Positions 24,729 through 32,908 of a stretch of 34,245 nucleotides of DNA are shown here, piece by piece. Source of the stretch: Acidobacteriota bacterium (GTDB taxonomy: Bacteria; Acidobacteriota; Terriglobia; Acidiferrales; 2-02-FULL-67-57); assembly GCA_016210855.1 (NCBI GenBank), contig JACQTJ010000127.1, positions 1 through 34,245 on the forward strand. The letters are read 5' to 3'. Positions within the stretch are counted from its first letter, which is position 1. The number at the start of each line of letters is the position of its first letter. Both the position numbers and the translations under genes were made by a program. The notes under the pieces were generated by a model that had not been told where the DNA came from, searched no databases, and saw only the letters and a program-made list of their open reading frames with translations.

Positions 24729-24805
24729 TGGCGGGGACGACGGGACTCGAACCCGCGACCTCTGCCGTGACAGGGCAGCGTTCTAGCCAACTGAACTACG
24801 TCCCC
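24729..24805 (-). tRNA. tRNA-Asp (anticodon GUC)
   Basis: The acceptor GGGGACG/CGTCCCC, D arm, anticodon loop CTGTCAC with GTC, T loop TTCGAGT, discriminator G and encoded CCA (24729-24731 on the plus strand) form a normal cloverleaf of 77 nt. Confidence 0.96.
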
Positions 24806-24836
24806 GCGGCTTGCCTGGCCCCGAATAGGGGCACAG

Positions 24837-24908
24837 TGGGCGATGTCCGATTCGAACGGACGACCTTCCCGGTGTAAGCGGGATGCTCTACCCCTGAGCT
24901 AACCGCCC
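24837..24908 (-). tRNA. tRNA-Val (anticodon UAC)
   Basis: The acceptor GGGCGGT/ATCGCCC (one G-U), anticodon loop CTTACAC with TAC, and T loop TTCGAAT make a normal 72-nt tRNA with discriminator A. CCA is not encoded, unlike the adjacent tRNA-Asp. Confidence 0.95.
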
Positions 24909-24969
24909 ACCCACTCATTCTAGCACGGCCCCGGCGGCCGGGGGAGACCGGTGGAGGGCTGCCAGCCGC

Positions 24970-25227
24970 TTAGGAACCGGGGACGATTTTCTTCGCTTTC
25001 AGCTGCTGGACGATGGTGGAACGCAGCTCGGCGTCGGGCATGGAGACGTAGCGGACGAAGTCGAGCCGGAGCATCACCGGCCGGTCGTCTTTTTGGGCGA
25101 CCACGCCCAGGTTCTCGCGGCTGGAGTCGAGGAAGACCTCGACGAACTTCAGCTCCGGGTCGAGCTCCGCGAACAGAGGTTCCAGGCGGCGGCGGATGCT
25201 CTGCTTGCGCTCGGGGGTGAGCTCCAT
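24970..25227 (-). CDS. Small hypothetical protein downstream of the KimA-like gene
   Basis: An 85-residue soluble protein starting MELTPERKQSIRRRLEPLF and containing the strands LKFVEVFLDSS and PVMLRLDFVRYV. No family is recognised. It begins 2 nt after the stop of the KimA-like permease gene and is probably translated with it. A role as a cytoplasmic partner of the transporter is possible but unsupported. Confidence 0.65.
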   Translation of the reverse strand: MELTPERKQSIRRRLEPLFAELDPELKFVEVFLDSSRENLGVVAQKDDRPVMLRLDFVRYVSMPDAELRSTIVQQLKAKKIVPGS

Positions 25228-25229
25228 GG

Positions 25230-27059
25230 CTATTTGCGCATGTGGTGGGGGACGCTGGTGACCACGATCTTGGGCTTGAAGAGCAGGGCGGCTTTGAGGA
25301 ACAGGCTGGTCTGGTTGTGCAGCAAGTGGTGCCACCAGCGCTTGGTGATGAACTCGGGGATGACGACGGTGATGACGTCATCGTCGCGCCAGCCTTCCAG
25401 CTCATCGATGAAGGTCAGCAGGGGGCGGTGGATGGCCCGGTAGGGCGATTCCAGGATCACCAGAGGGACATCGGGGGCCCAGGCCTGCCATTTCTCGAGG
25501 AGCTCCTCGCGGTCGAGGTTGTCGACGTTCACCGTGACCGCGATGACGTCCTTCGAAATGGAGCGGGCGTACTCGATGGCCCCCAGCACCATCTTGTTCA
25601 TCCCGGCCACTGGCACCACAGCAGTGTGGCGCAGCTCCGCCGGTTTTTCGTAGTCGGCCAGCGACAGTTCGCGCGTGGCCACGAAGTAGTGGTCGCGGAT
25701 TTTGCGAAATAGGAGCATCAGCGCCGCCAGCGCCACGACCACCAGCCAGGCGCCTTGTCTGAACTTGACCACCGCCACCACCACCATCACCACCCCGGTA
25801 GCGAACGCCCCCAAAGCATTCACCGCCAGACGCCAGACGGTCCCGCCCTCGGAGGAGCGCCACCAGTGCACCACCATGCCGGCCTGGGAGAGAGTGATGG
25901 CCAGGAACACGCCCACCATGTAGAGCGGAATCAGGTTGTGCACGTCGCCCTGGAAGAACACCAGCAGACCGGTGGCCACCAAGGCCAGAAAGATCATTCC
26001 GTTGGAATAGACGAGCTTGTCGCCGAGGTTGGCCAGTTGCCGGGGCAGGAAACGGTCCTGGGCCACGAGAGAGGCAAGGCGAGGAAAGTCGGCAAAGCTG
26101 GTGTTGGCGGCCAGGATGAGGATGGCCATGGTGGCCGCCTGGATGACGTAATAGATCGGCCCGGTCCCGAAAATCGTGCGGCCTAGCTGAGAGAGCACAG
26201 TCTCTCCCTCCCGAGGGACTACGCCGTACAGGTAAGCCAGCACGCTGGTGCCCAGGAACATGGTGGCCAGCAGGGCGGCCATGCAATAGAGGGTGACGGC
26301 GGCGTTGCGCGAGACCGGGGGGCGAAAGATGCGCACTCCGTTGGCGACCGCCTCGACCCCGGTCAGAGCCACGCAGCCAGAGGCGAAGGCCCGCAGGAGC
26401 AGGAAGACGAAGGCAAAGCTCCAGGCTTCGTGGCCCGGAGGCGGTGCGGGGGGTGGCACCGCCCCCTGAAAGTAGCGCAGCAGGCCACCGCCAATGAGCA
26501 CAAAAGCGGAGACAATGAACAAGTACACGGGCCCGGCGAACACGGCGGCGGACTCCCGCACTCCACGGAGGTTGGCGAGCAGGATGGCCATCACCGCGAG
26601 GGCGCAGAGCAGGACACGGTGGCTGTACCAGTTCGGAATGGCGGACGTGATGGCGGCGACGCCGGCCGCCACGCTGACGGCTACGGTCAGGATGTAGTCA
26701 AGTAGTAAGGCCGCGGCCCCTGCCAGGGCGGCCGTTACCCCGAGGTTTTCCTTGGCGACCGTGTAGGCGCCTCCGCCGGTCGGATAGGCGTACATTGTCT
26801 GTCCGTAGGAGACCGCCACCAGGACGGTGAGCAGCACGATGGCGCCGGCAATGGGGACGGAGTAATGGAGGGGCACCAGCATGCCGGCAGCCACGCCAGC
26901 GGTGAGCGCCAGCAGGATTTCTTCTGCCGCGTAGGCCGTGGACGAGAGGTTATCGGAGGCCAACACGGCCAGGCCAGCCTTCTTCGAGAGCCGCTGTTCG
27001 TGGAGGGCGGCGGTTTCAAGGGGGCTGCCGATGAGGAACTGCTTGAGCCAGCGGAACAT
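25230..27059 (-). CDS. KimA-like APC permease with cytoplasmic C-terminal domain
   Basis: A 609-residue protein, the length of KimA. The N-terminal SKKAGLAVLASDNLSSTAYAAEEIL matches the KimA/YdaO start, in which SSxAY lies in helix 1, and SYGQTMYAYPTGGGAYTVAKENLG and SFADFPRLASLVAQDRFLP are further signatures. About 12 membrane helices end near residue 455; a soluble C-terminal domain follows (DVIAVTVNV, VPLVILESPYR). KimA is a proton-coupled potassium importer controlled by c-di-AMP in Bacillus; related proteins are annotated as amino acid permeases. No ydaO-type riboswitch can be seen in the short upstream gap. Confidence 0.8.
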   Translation of the reverse strand: MFRWLKQFLIGSPLETAALHEQRLSKKAGLAVLASDNLSSTAYAAEEILLALTAGVAAGMLVPLHYSVPIAGAIVLLTVLVAVSYGQTMYAYPTGGGAYTVAKENLGVTAALAGAAALLLDYILTVAVSVAAGVAAITSAIPNWYSHRVLLCALAVMAILLANLRGVRESAAVFAGPVYLFIVSAFVLIGGGLLRYFQGAVPPPAPPPGHEAWSFAFVFLLLRAFASGCVALTGVEAVANGVRIFRPPVSRNAAVTLYCMAALLATMFLGTSVLAYLYGVVPREGETVLSQLGRTIFGTGPIYYVIQAATMAILILAANTSFADFPRLASLVAQDRFLPRQLANLGDKLVYSNGMIFLALVATGLLVFFQGDVHNLIPLYMVGVFLAITLSQAGMVVHWWRSSEGGTVWRLAVNALGAFATGVVMVVVAVVKFRQGAWLVVVALAALMLLFRKIRDHYFVATRELSLADYEKPAELRHTAVVPVAGMNKMVLGAIEYARSISKDVIAVTVNVDNLDREELLEKWQAWAPDVPLVILESPYRAIHRPLLTFIDELEGWRDDDVITVVIPEFITKRWWHHLLHNQTSLFLKAALLFKPKIVVTSVPHHMRK

Positions 27060-27184
27060 GGAGCTTTACGGTCCACCTTCTAACACACCGCTCCGAAGGC
27101 TGCAAGAACGCGGCTTGACTCAGGCCACGGTTCCCCGCTAGAGTGAGTTGTTACGCTCGACTCCAAGGGGCGAGAAGGGGAGGG

Positions 27185-27463
27185 ATGAGGCTCCCGCGCG
27201 AATATGTTGACTACGTGGCCCGGGCCCTGGTGCAGCGTCTGCTCGCGGCCGGGGTGATTGAGACCGCGGCCGGGAACCTGGTCACTGAGCGCGTCCGCCA
27301 GGTGATCCTCGACGAGCTGGCCGTGGAAGACCGGATCAACGACAAGGTGCGGGAGTACATGAACCAGTACGCCGAAGAGATTCGCCGCGGCGGCATCAGC
27401 TACCAGGAGATGTTCAAGCGCATCAAGAGCGAGCTGGTGCGGCGGGAGAAGGTAATTCTCTAG
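27185..27463 (+). CDS. DUF507 family protein, first of a tandem pair
   Basis: A 92-residue helical protein beginning MRLPREYVDYVARALVQRLL. It shows the DUF507 pattern of a MRL-R start, a VRQVILDEL segment and a charged C-terminal helix. Function is unknown. ATG 27185 has GGGGAGGG just upstream. The stop TAG is directly followed by the ATG of the second gene, and the two share the N-terminal pattern. Confidence 0.78.
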   Translation: MRLPREYVDYVARALVQRLLAAGVIETAAGNLVTERVRQVILDELAVEDRINDKVREYMNQYAEEIRRGGISYQEMFKRIKSELVRREKVIL

Positions 27464-27742
27464 ATGCGACTGAGCCGGGAAAAAGTGGTGCAGCTCTCCC
27501 ACCTGGCGGTGGAGGCCCTGGCCGGGCTGGACGAGGTGGAGTTCATCGAAGACCGGAACACCGTGCGCCTGGAGATCGTGCGCATCTTGCAGGACCTCCT
27601 CAGAGAAGAGGAGCGCATGGAGGAGCTGGCCCGGCAGAAGATTCTCTCCCAGAAGCGGCCCATCCCGGAGGGCTCGACCGAGTGGGAGGCCCTCTACCGG
27701 AAGTACTACACCGATGAACTGAGGAAGCTCGGGATCGGCTAG
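27464..27742 (+). CDS. DUF507 family protein, second of a tandem pair
   Basis: A 92-residue protein beginning MRLSREKVVQLSHLAVEAL, the same length as its neighbour and with corresponding NTVRLEIVRILQDLL and a YRKYYTDELRKLGI end. It starts at the base after the first gene's stop, so the two are translationally coupled. Together they look like a divided two-domain protein or a heterodimer. A strong terminator follows within 25 nt. Confidence 0.8.
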   Translation: MRLSREKVVQLSHLAVEALAGLDEVEFIEDRNTVRLEIVRILQDLLREEERMEELARQKILSQKRPIPEGSTEWEALYRKYYTDELRKLGIG

Positions 27743-27766
27743 AGCGAGAACAATCCCAAATCGAAG

Positions 27767-27799
27767 CGGGCCCGGGTTCGCTCGGGCCCGTTTTTCTTT
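27767..27799 (+). terminator. Rho-independent terminator after the DUF507 pair
   Basis: A 10-bp stem, CGGGCCCGGG/CTCGGGCCCG with a TTCG tetraloop (27767-27790), is followed by TTTTTCTTT. Confidence 0.9.
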
Positions 27800-27814
27800 G
27801 CGGGACGGGTTTGG

Positions 27815-28804
27815 TTACGGCCGGCGCTTCAGAACGGGCGGCTCGTCTTCTTTCTCTTCGCCTTTCTTCTTTTCCTGGTCGCGTTCGCGGCCGCGGAGGG
27901 TGGGCCGGTCTGAGTGCTGGTCTTCGACCTTCCGCCCGGCCATCATCACCGCCAGGCGCTGCTTGACCCGGTCGAACTCGGAGCTCGTCACCACGTACTC
28001 CTCCCGCGCCGGCAACAGCGCGGCGATCTCCTGCTGGGCCTTCGTCACCCGGTCAGCCGTGGGCGGGTGGGAGGAGAAAATCTTGGGCACCGACCCCGGC
28101 TGCTTGCGCTCCTTCTCGCGGACCTTTTCAAAGAAGGTGATGAAGGACGTGGGGTCGTAGCCCTCCTATTACATGTACTGCAGTCCCAGGAAGTCGGCTT
28201 CCCGCTCGGCGTTGCGGGAGAATCTCAGGAAGGCCAGGGGCAGGCCGAAGTTCAGCCCCTGGTAGATGCCGTAGCCGGCCCAGCCGGCGGGCCCGAAGAT
28301 GATGAGCGGGATCATGGCCCACTGGGCGATCTGGGCCTTGGTGGCGTTCTTGGTGGCGTGGCGGGCGGTGACGTGGGCAATCTCGTGCGACATCACCCCG
28401 GCCAGCTCGGCTTCCTCGTCGGCGGCCAGGATGAGGCCGGAGTTGACGAAGAAAAACCCACCCGGCAGCGCGAAAGCGTTGATTTCGCCGGAATCAATGA
28501 CCTTGACCGTGAAGGGCACGCGGGCGTCGGAGTTGCGCACCAGGTTCTGCGCCACCCGGTCCACGTACTCGTGGATGACGGGGTCGTCCACCAGGCGGGC
28601 CGACTGCTCCACCTGCTGGGCCAGCATCTTGCCCAGGGCAATCTCGCGCTCGAGCGAGTAGAGGTTCAGCCCGCCCCCCACCTTGCGCTCGCCGATCTTG
28701 CTGACGTCCTTTTTTTCGTCCTTATCGCTGGCCAGCGCCGCGGGAGGAACCACCAAGAGCAAGCTCAGGAGCCCTGCCAGCACGGCTCGCCCTGTTTTCT
28801 GCAT
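27815..28804 (-). pseudogene. M48 family metalloprotease, interrupted by TAA-TAG
   Basis: The N-terminal part has a signal peptide (MQKTGRAVLAGLLSLLLVVP...), the zinc motif HEIAH, and the third ligand in EREAD. In-frame TAA (28169-28171) and TAG (28166-28168) then follow LGLQYM, where family members usually read Y-K/Q-A-GYDP. The frame continues EGYDPTSFITFF and SSHPPTADR, ending with a charged tail. So two adjacent nonsense codons split an otherwise intact BepA/LoiP-like periplasmic protease. The first part (28169-28804) still contains all zinc ligands. A sequence error, a recent pseudogene or a truncated active enzyme are all possible. Confidence 0.8.
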
Positions 28805-29026
28805 TGCCCCTCCTTCTTGCGGGTATGGTAGCACCCGGGGGTAGCCAAGCCAAGCCCCGTTGCCCTCACTCCAGTTGGATGAGGCCAGCAGGGAAAGAGT
28901 TTCTTTCCTTGCCGGCGGTCTTTCCTTGGGCGCCTGGCGGCCGGCAGGCCCTAGGGGCAGGCTTGACGCCAGCAGGCCTCCGGGACTAAAGTGCCGTGCA
29001 TCCTAGGGTCCGCGAGGGGATTGGGC
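28805..29026. other. Intergenic region between divergent genes
   Basis: This 222-nt gap separates the protease start from a small gene. It is GC-rich with short inverted repeats around GCCGGC (28911-28946). No convincing promoter or RNA is seen. Confidence 0.4.
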
Positions 29027-29239
29027 GTGCCGCGCAGCGTCTTGCTGGGTCAAGTGTGGCAGAATAGCTCGACCGGCGAAAACTACCTGGTGACCAAGAC
29101 CTACCAGGAGGTGTTTTCCACCTACGCGGTGCTGCGCAAGGTGGGCGACGAAACCGGCGGGACAGTGCGGGTCAAGGTGCAAAAGACCGCTGAGGGGGTG
29201 GCGCTGCCCGGCTACACCTACACCCAGGAGGAGCAGTAG
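29027..29239 (+). CDS. Small conserved-looking hypothetical protein
   Basis: A 70-residue protein from GTG 29027, which has GAGGGGA 6 nt upstream. It reads VWQNSSTGENYLVTKTYQE and TYAVLRKVGDETGGTVRVKV, an ordered beta-rich pattern with natural codon use. No family recognised. It stands 24 nt ahead of the DedA-like gene. Confidence 0.6.
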   Translation: MPRSVLLGQVWQNSSTGENYLVTKTYQEVFSTYAVLRKVGDETGGTVRVKVQKTAEGVALPGYTYTQEEQ

Positions 29240-29263
29240 CCCCGCCTGCCTTCCCCCAGCCGA

Positions 29264-29908
29264 GTGGATTCCTCTCCAACCCCCGCCACCGCTCCAACCC
29301 GGCCCCGCGGCTTGTTCGGGCTTTTCCGGCGCCTCTATGACTGGACCTTGTCCTGGGCCGATACCCGCTGGGGGCCGGTGGCGCTGGCCGTTCTGGCTTT
29401 CACCGAATCGGTCATCTTCCCTGTCCCGCCCGACCCGTTGCTGATGGCCCTGGCCCTGGGGAAGCCTGAGAAGAGCTTCCGGTTCGCTCTGATTTGCACG
29501 GTCTGTTCGGTGCTGGGCGGCATCTGCGGCTACGCCGTGGGTTTTTGGCTCTGGCAGGCTGTCGGGCAGTTTTTCTTTCAGTACGTGCCCGGCTTCACCC
29601 CGGAGAACTTCGCCTACGTGCAGACGAAGTACGAGCAGAGCGCTTTCCTCGCCATCTTTGCCGCGGCCCTGACGCCCATTCCTTACAAAGTGTTCACGGT
29701 AGGGAGCGGGGTCTTCCAGGTGGGGCTTCCGGTGCTCGTGGCCGCGAGCGTCGCCGGCCGCGGGCTGCGGTTCTTCGCGGTAGCGGGCCTGCTGGGCTGG
29801 CTGGGCGCCCCGGCGAAGCACTTCATCGACCGCCACTTCAACACCCTGACGATTCTCTTCTTCGTCCTGCTCGCTCTGGGCTTCTGGGCCCTCCGCCGAT
29901 TGTTCTAA
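29264..29908 (+). CDS. DedA/VTT-family membrane protein (YqaA-like)
   Basis: A 214-residue membrane protein. FTESVIFPVPPDPLLMALALG and AALTPIPYKVFTVGSGVFQV carry the two helix-breaking signatures of the VTT domain, with the conserved E, P-P-D and the T-PIPYK segment. About five hydrophobic stretches follow. DedA proteins act in membrane lipid flipping and proton-motive-force maintenance. The start GTG 29264 is reasonable, although its ribosome site is weak. The N-terminal 25 residues are proline-rich and cytoplasmic. Confidence 0.83.
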   Translation: MDSSPTPATAPTRPRGLFGLFRRLYDWTLSWADTRWGPVALAVLAFTESVIFPVPPDPLLMALALGKPEKSFRFALICTVCSVLGGICGYAVGFWLWQAVGQFFFQYVPGFTPENFAYVQTKYEQSAFLAIFAAALTPIPYKVFTVGSGVFQVGLPVLVAASVAGRGLRFFAVAGLLGWLGAPAKHFIDRHFNTLTILFFVLLALGFWALRRLF

Positions 29909-30028
29909 GCCCGACTGTGTCGTGTGCAGTGATCCACGGCGCTCTTGACCCGAGTGCCTTCCGGGGATAGGCTTCGCACCTCTAGAGGGGGCCTGGAAAG
30001 GCAACTCTACCGTCCGGGGGGAAACTCC

Positions 30029-30769
30029 ATGCGAAGCAAGGTGTTTTCTCTGGGAGTTCTTGGGTTTCTGGTCTCGTTGGGTGCGGCGACGCTGGGGGCG
30101 CAAGAGCCGCCAGCAGCGAGCTCGGCGGCTGACGCCTGCCCAAGCTTCCGCGCGGCCAGTGAAGCGTACCGCGCCCGGAAACTAGACGAGGCCCTGGCAG
30201 GCTACCAGGCCTGCCTGAAAGCCGCGCCCGACGACTCCCGGCTAAACTTCCTGGTGGGGCTGGTCTACGACAACAAAGGCGATTTCGAGAACGCCATCAA
30301 GCACTGGGGCAGGGCCGTCGAGCTCGACCCCTTCTACCAGGAGTTCCTGCGCGACCGCTTCGACAAGGGGGTCTCGGGTATTGCCCGCGGGCTCATCCAC
30401 GACCACTTCGGGCAGAAATTCTGCTATGGGTTCTTCTTCATCACCCCGGAGAAGGTCGTGTACCGGTCGCTCTGGGGCTTTCCGCGATTGGGAACGGACG
30501 ACTCCTTTGAGACGCCGATCTCGAACATTGCTCGGGTGGAGGTAGTGGGCAAGGAGCGGGGACGCGGGTTCGTCAGCAACATGCCGCAGCGGCTGGAGCT
30601 GCACTTCCGCTTCAAGAGCGACATCAAGGGCAGCGTGGACGTCTGGAGCCGGGACGAGATGAAGTTCTTCTTCGGCCAGACGCAGATCACCCAGACCGAC
30701 TTGATGACCTTCGCGGAAAAAATCATCGGCTATCTGCGCAGCAAGGATGTTCCCATCGTGGAGAAGTAG
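30029..30769 (+). CDS. Exported TPR protein
   Basis: A 246-residue protein with a signal peptide (MRSKVFSLGVLGFLVSLGAATLGAQ). Residues about 35-110 form two TPR units (YRARKLDEALAGYQACLKAAP, LVGLVYDNKGDFENAIKHWG). The C-terminal half has strands YGFFFITPEKVVYRSLWGFP and LELHFRFKS, which resembles a PH-like fold but is not assigned. It is probably periplasmic. ATG 30029 has GGGGGG 8 nt upstream. Confidence 0.75.
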   Translation: MRSKVFSLGVLGFLVSLGAATLGAQEPPAASSAADACPSFRAASEAYRARKLDEALAGYQACLKAAPDDSRLNFLVGLVYDNKGDFENAIKHWGRAVELDPFYQEFLRDRFDKGVSGIARGLIHDHFGQKFCYGFFFITPEKVVYRSLWGFPRLGTDDSFETPISNIARVEVVGKERGRGFVSNMPQRLELHFRFKSDIKGSVDVWSRDEMKFFFGQTQITQTDLMTFAEKIIGYLRSKDVPIVEK

Positions 30770-30802
30770 TACGGTTCGTGTCTGCGTCTCTGACTCGCGG
30801 GG

Positions 30803-31543
30803 CTAGACGGAGCGGACGGCGAGGCGGAGGATGTCGTCCACCTGCATCACTTCGCGGGTGGCGAAAGGCTCGCCGTAGCGGACCCCGATGAGCCGGCCGT
30901 AGTAGCCGCACAGCACCGCCATCCGCTCCTCGAGGCCGGTGAGCGGGATGTGGATGCCCCGCTGGAGCCGGGGCCCGCGGAACTGCGAGCGGTAGCAGGC
31001 AATGGCGCGGACGCGTCGGGCGTACTCCTGGGTGATGTCCACCACAAAGGTCGGCCGGATGGGGCGGGCCTGGTCGAACATGGTGGAGTAAAGAATCTTG
31101 AAGGGTCGGTGCGGGTCACCCGGCAGGTCGAGCTTCTTCAGGCCAGCCAGGTAGGCGGCCTCGTAGCCGAGGCGGCTGGCGTTCGTGTGGTCGGGGTGGC
31201 GGCCTTCCCAGTAGGGAAGAATCAGCACGCGCGGCCGCAGGGCCCGCAGCCGCTCGGCCACGGCGAGCTTTGCGTCTTCGTTCACTTCCAGCCGGGCGTC
31301 GGGTAGGCCAAGGTTTTCCCGGTGGCGGACTCCCAGGACTCTGGCGGCGGCGGCGGCTTCGCGAGCGCGGGTAGTGACGTCGCCCCGCGTGCCCATTTCA
31401 CCGCGGGTCAAGTCGAGGATGCCGACGCGGTAGCCGCGGCGGACGCACTGGATGAGGGTGCCGCCGCAGGTCAGCTCGACGTCGTCGGGGTGCGCCGCAA
31501 CCGCCAGGACGTCAAGGCTGCGGGGGCGTGGGGCGCGTTTCAT
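30803..31543 (-). CDS. bshB1: Bacillithiol biosynthesis deacetylase BshB1
   Basis: A 246-residue PIG-L family zinc deacetylase. AHPDDVE (17-23) and HPDH (116-119) provide the zinc ligands and the catalytic Asp; GEMGTRG and the C-terminal YRSQF segment are BshB1-like. It removes the acetyl from N-acetylglucosaminyl-malate in bacillithiol synthesis. The start overlaps the stop of the glutaredoxin-like gene by 4 nt (ATGA). bshA and bshC are not in the window. Confidence 0.88.
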   Translation of the reverse strand: MKRAPRPRSLDVLAVAAHPDDVELTCGGTLIQCVRRGYRVGILDLTRGEMGTRGDVTTRAREAAAAARVLGVRHRENLGLPDARLEVNEDAKLAVAERLRALRPRVLILPYWEGRHPDHTNASRLGYEAAYLAGLKKLDLPGDPHRPFKILYSTMFDQARPIRPTFVVDITQEYARRVRAIACYRSQFRGPRLQRGIHIPLTGLEERMAVLCGYYGRLIGVRYGEPFATREVMQVDDILRLAVRSV

Positions 31544-31797
31544 CGGGTACGACTCCGGGCCTGGTGCCGCTCGAGCAATCGGCGGAATCCTTTCACGTCC
31601 ACGCGGTGCTTGGCCACTTTGCGGGCATCGAGAAAGAGGACCGGCACTTCTTCTCCGAAGCGGGCTTGCAGTTCGCCATTTGTATCCACATCCACCTCGC
31701 GAAGCGTCAAGCCGAATTCGCGCAGTAACGGCTGGAGCTGGGCCTTGGCCTCCTCGCAGAGGTGGCAGCCAGCGCGCGTGTAGAGCGTCAGTTCCAT
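31540..31797 (-). CDS. Glutaredoxin-like protein
   Basis: An 85-residue thioredoxin-fold protein. LYTRAGCHLCEEAKAQL holds C11-x2-C14, and EVPVLFLDARKV has the cis-proline site. Such proteins exchange thiols with glutathione or another small thiol. Because it is translationally coupled to bshB1, a bacilliredoxin-like role is likely but inferred. Confidence 0.82.
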   Translation of the reverse strand: MELTLYTRAGCHLCEEAKAQLQPLLREFGLTLREVDVDTNGELQARFGEEVPVLFLDARKVAKHRVDVKGFRRLLERHQARSRTR

Positions 31798-31948
31798 GGT
31801 TAAGTTCGGAACCAGCTTATCTTGTCGGCTCTCACCATTATCAAAGTTTCAGAGACTACGTCTATGTTTTTTCGGCCAGTTTTGTCGTATCGTATCGTGC
31901 AACAATAAAGCTTTGCTATCCTTCCGGACATGCTTGGAGGAACCCAAG

Positions 31949-32890
31949 ATGAACAAGGAATTCGGAAGTCTTGAGAGGCTTGACCTTCGGGAAGTATGGA
32001 GAAAGGAACCCAGCGAATTCACGCCTTGGTTGGCCAACAACCTGACATCCTTGGGACGAGCCTTGGGAATGGACTTGGAACTAATATCGAGGGAAGTTGC
32101 TGTAGGAGACTTCTCATTAGACTTGTTAGCTCGCGACGTCGGTCGGGATCGGTTGGTTGTCGTCGAAAACCAGTTGGACCGAACCAACCACGATCACCTG
32201 GGAAAGCTGCTCACTTACGCAGCGGGAAACAATGCCGCCGTGGTCATTTGGGTCGCCGCAGAGATTCGGGAGGAACACAGGCAAGCTCTCGATTGGCTAA
32301 ATCAGCATACCGATAGCGACATTGAATTCTACGGTGTTGTCGTCGAGCTGCTAAGAATCGACGACTCCCGACCAGCGTACAACTTCAGGGCCGTAGCTTT
32401 GCCTAACGAATGGAGAAAGACAAATATCACAGGCCGCCAGACAACGGAGAAAGGCGAAGCCTATCGAGACTTCTTTCAGCAGCTAATAGATGAATTGAGA
32501 GAACAGCACAAGTTTACTGGGGCTCGCGCAGCGCAACCGCAGAGCTGGTATGGCTTCGCGGCGGGAACATCCGGTGTTCGCTACGTGGCGGCTTTCACCC
32601 AAGCGGGCCGATTCAAGGCGGAAGTCTACGTCGACAGGGGGGATGCTGCGCAAAACAAGGCTCTGTTTGACCAACTTGCCCAAGACAAGGCTTCGATTGA
32701 ATCCCAATTTGGAGAGCCGCTGGAATGGGAACGTCTTGACCAAAAGCAGGCGTGCCGTGTTGTGATCTCCCGTCCCGGCAGGATCGACGAACCACCGGAC
32801 TCGCTGGTCGACGTCAGGAAGTGGGCGATCGAAAAACTCGTCAAGCTCAAGAAGGTCTTTGGCCCTAGATTGTCAAAGTTGGCCGAATAA
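31949..32890 (+). CDS. PD-(D/E)XK nuclease-like protein with DUF4268
   Basis: A 313-residue cytoplasmic protein. The N-terminal half has VGDFSLDLLARD (D58), LVVVENQLDRTNHDHLGKLLTYAAG (E73-N-Q75), the nuclease-like strand-helix order with Q in place of K. The C-terminal half, FRDFF-type helices and GVRYVAAFTQAGRFKAEVYVDRGD, fits DUF4268. Members occur beside restriction and defence genes, although their action is not settled. ATG 31949 has GGAGG 7 nt upstream; a longer frame from 31796 is not supported. GC is about 53%, well below the neighbours, which suggests transfer. It stands alone. Confidence 0.75.
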   Translation: MNKEFGSLERLDLREVWRKEPSEFTPWLANNLTSLGRALGMDLELISREVAVGDFSLDLLARDVGRDRLVVVENQLDRTNHDHLGKLLTYAAGNNAAVVIWVAAEIREEHRQALDWLNQHTDSDIEFYGVVVELLRIDDSRPAYNFRAVALPNEWRKTNITGRQTTEKGEAYRDFFQQLIDELREQHKFTGARAAQPQSWYGFAAGTSGVRYVAAFTQAGRFKAEVYVDRGDAAQNKALFDQLAQDKASIESQFGEPLEWERLDQKQACRVVISRPGRIDEPPDSLVDVRKWAIEKLVKLKKVFGPRLSKLAE

Positions 32891-32908
32891 CCGACAGGTG
32901 GAAACAAA

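Noticed and set aside
27060-27184. Possible c-di-AMP (ydaO-type) riboswitch before the KimA-like gene
   Set aside because: The gap is too short and shows no matching conserved core.
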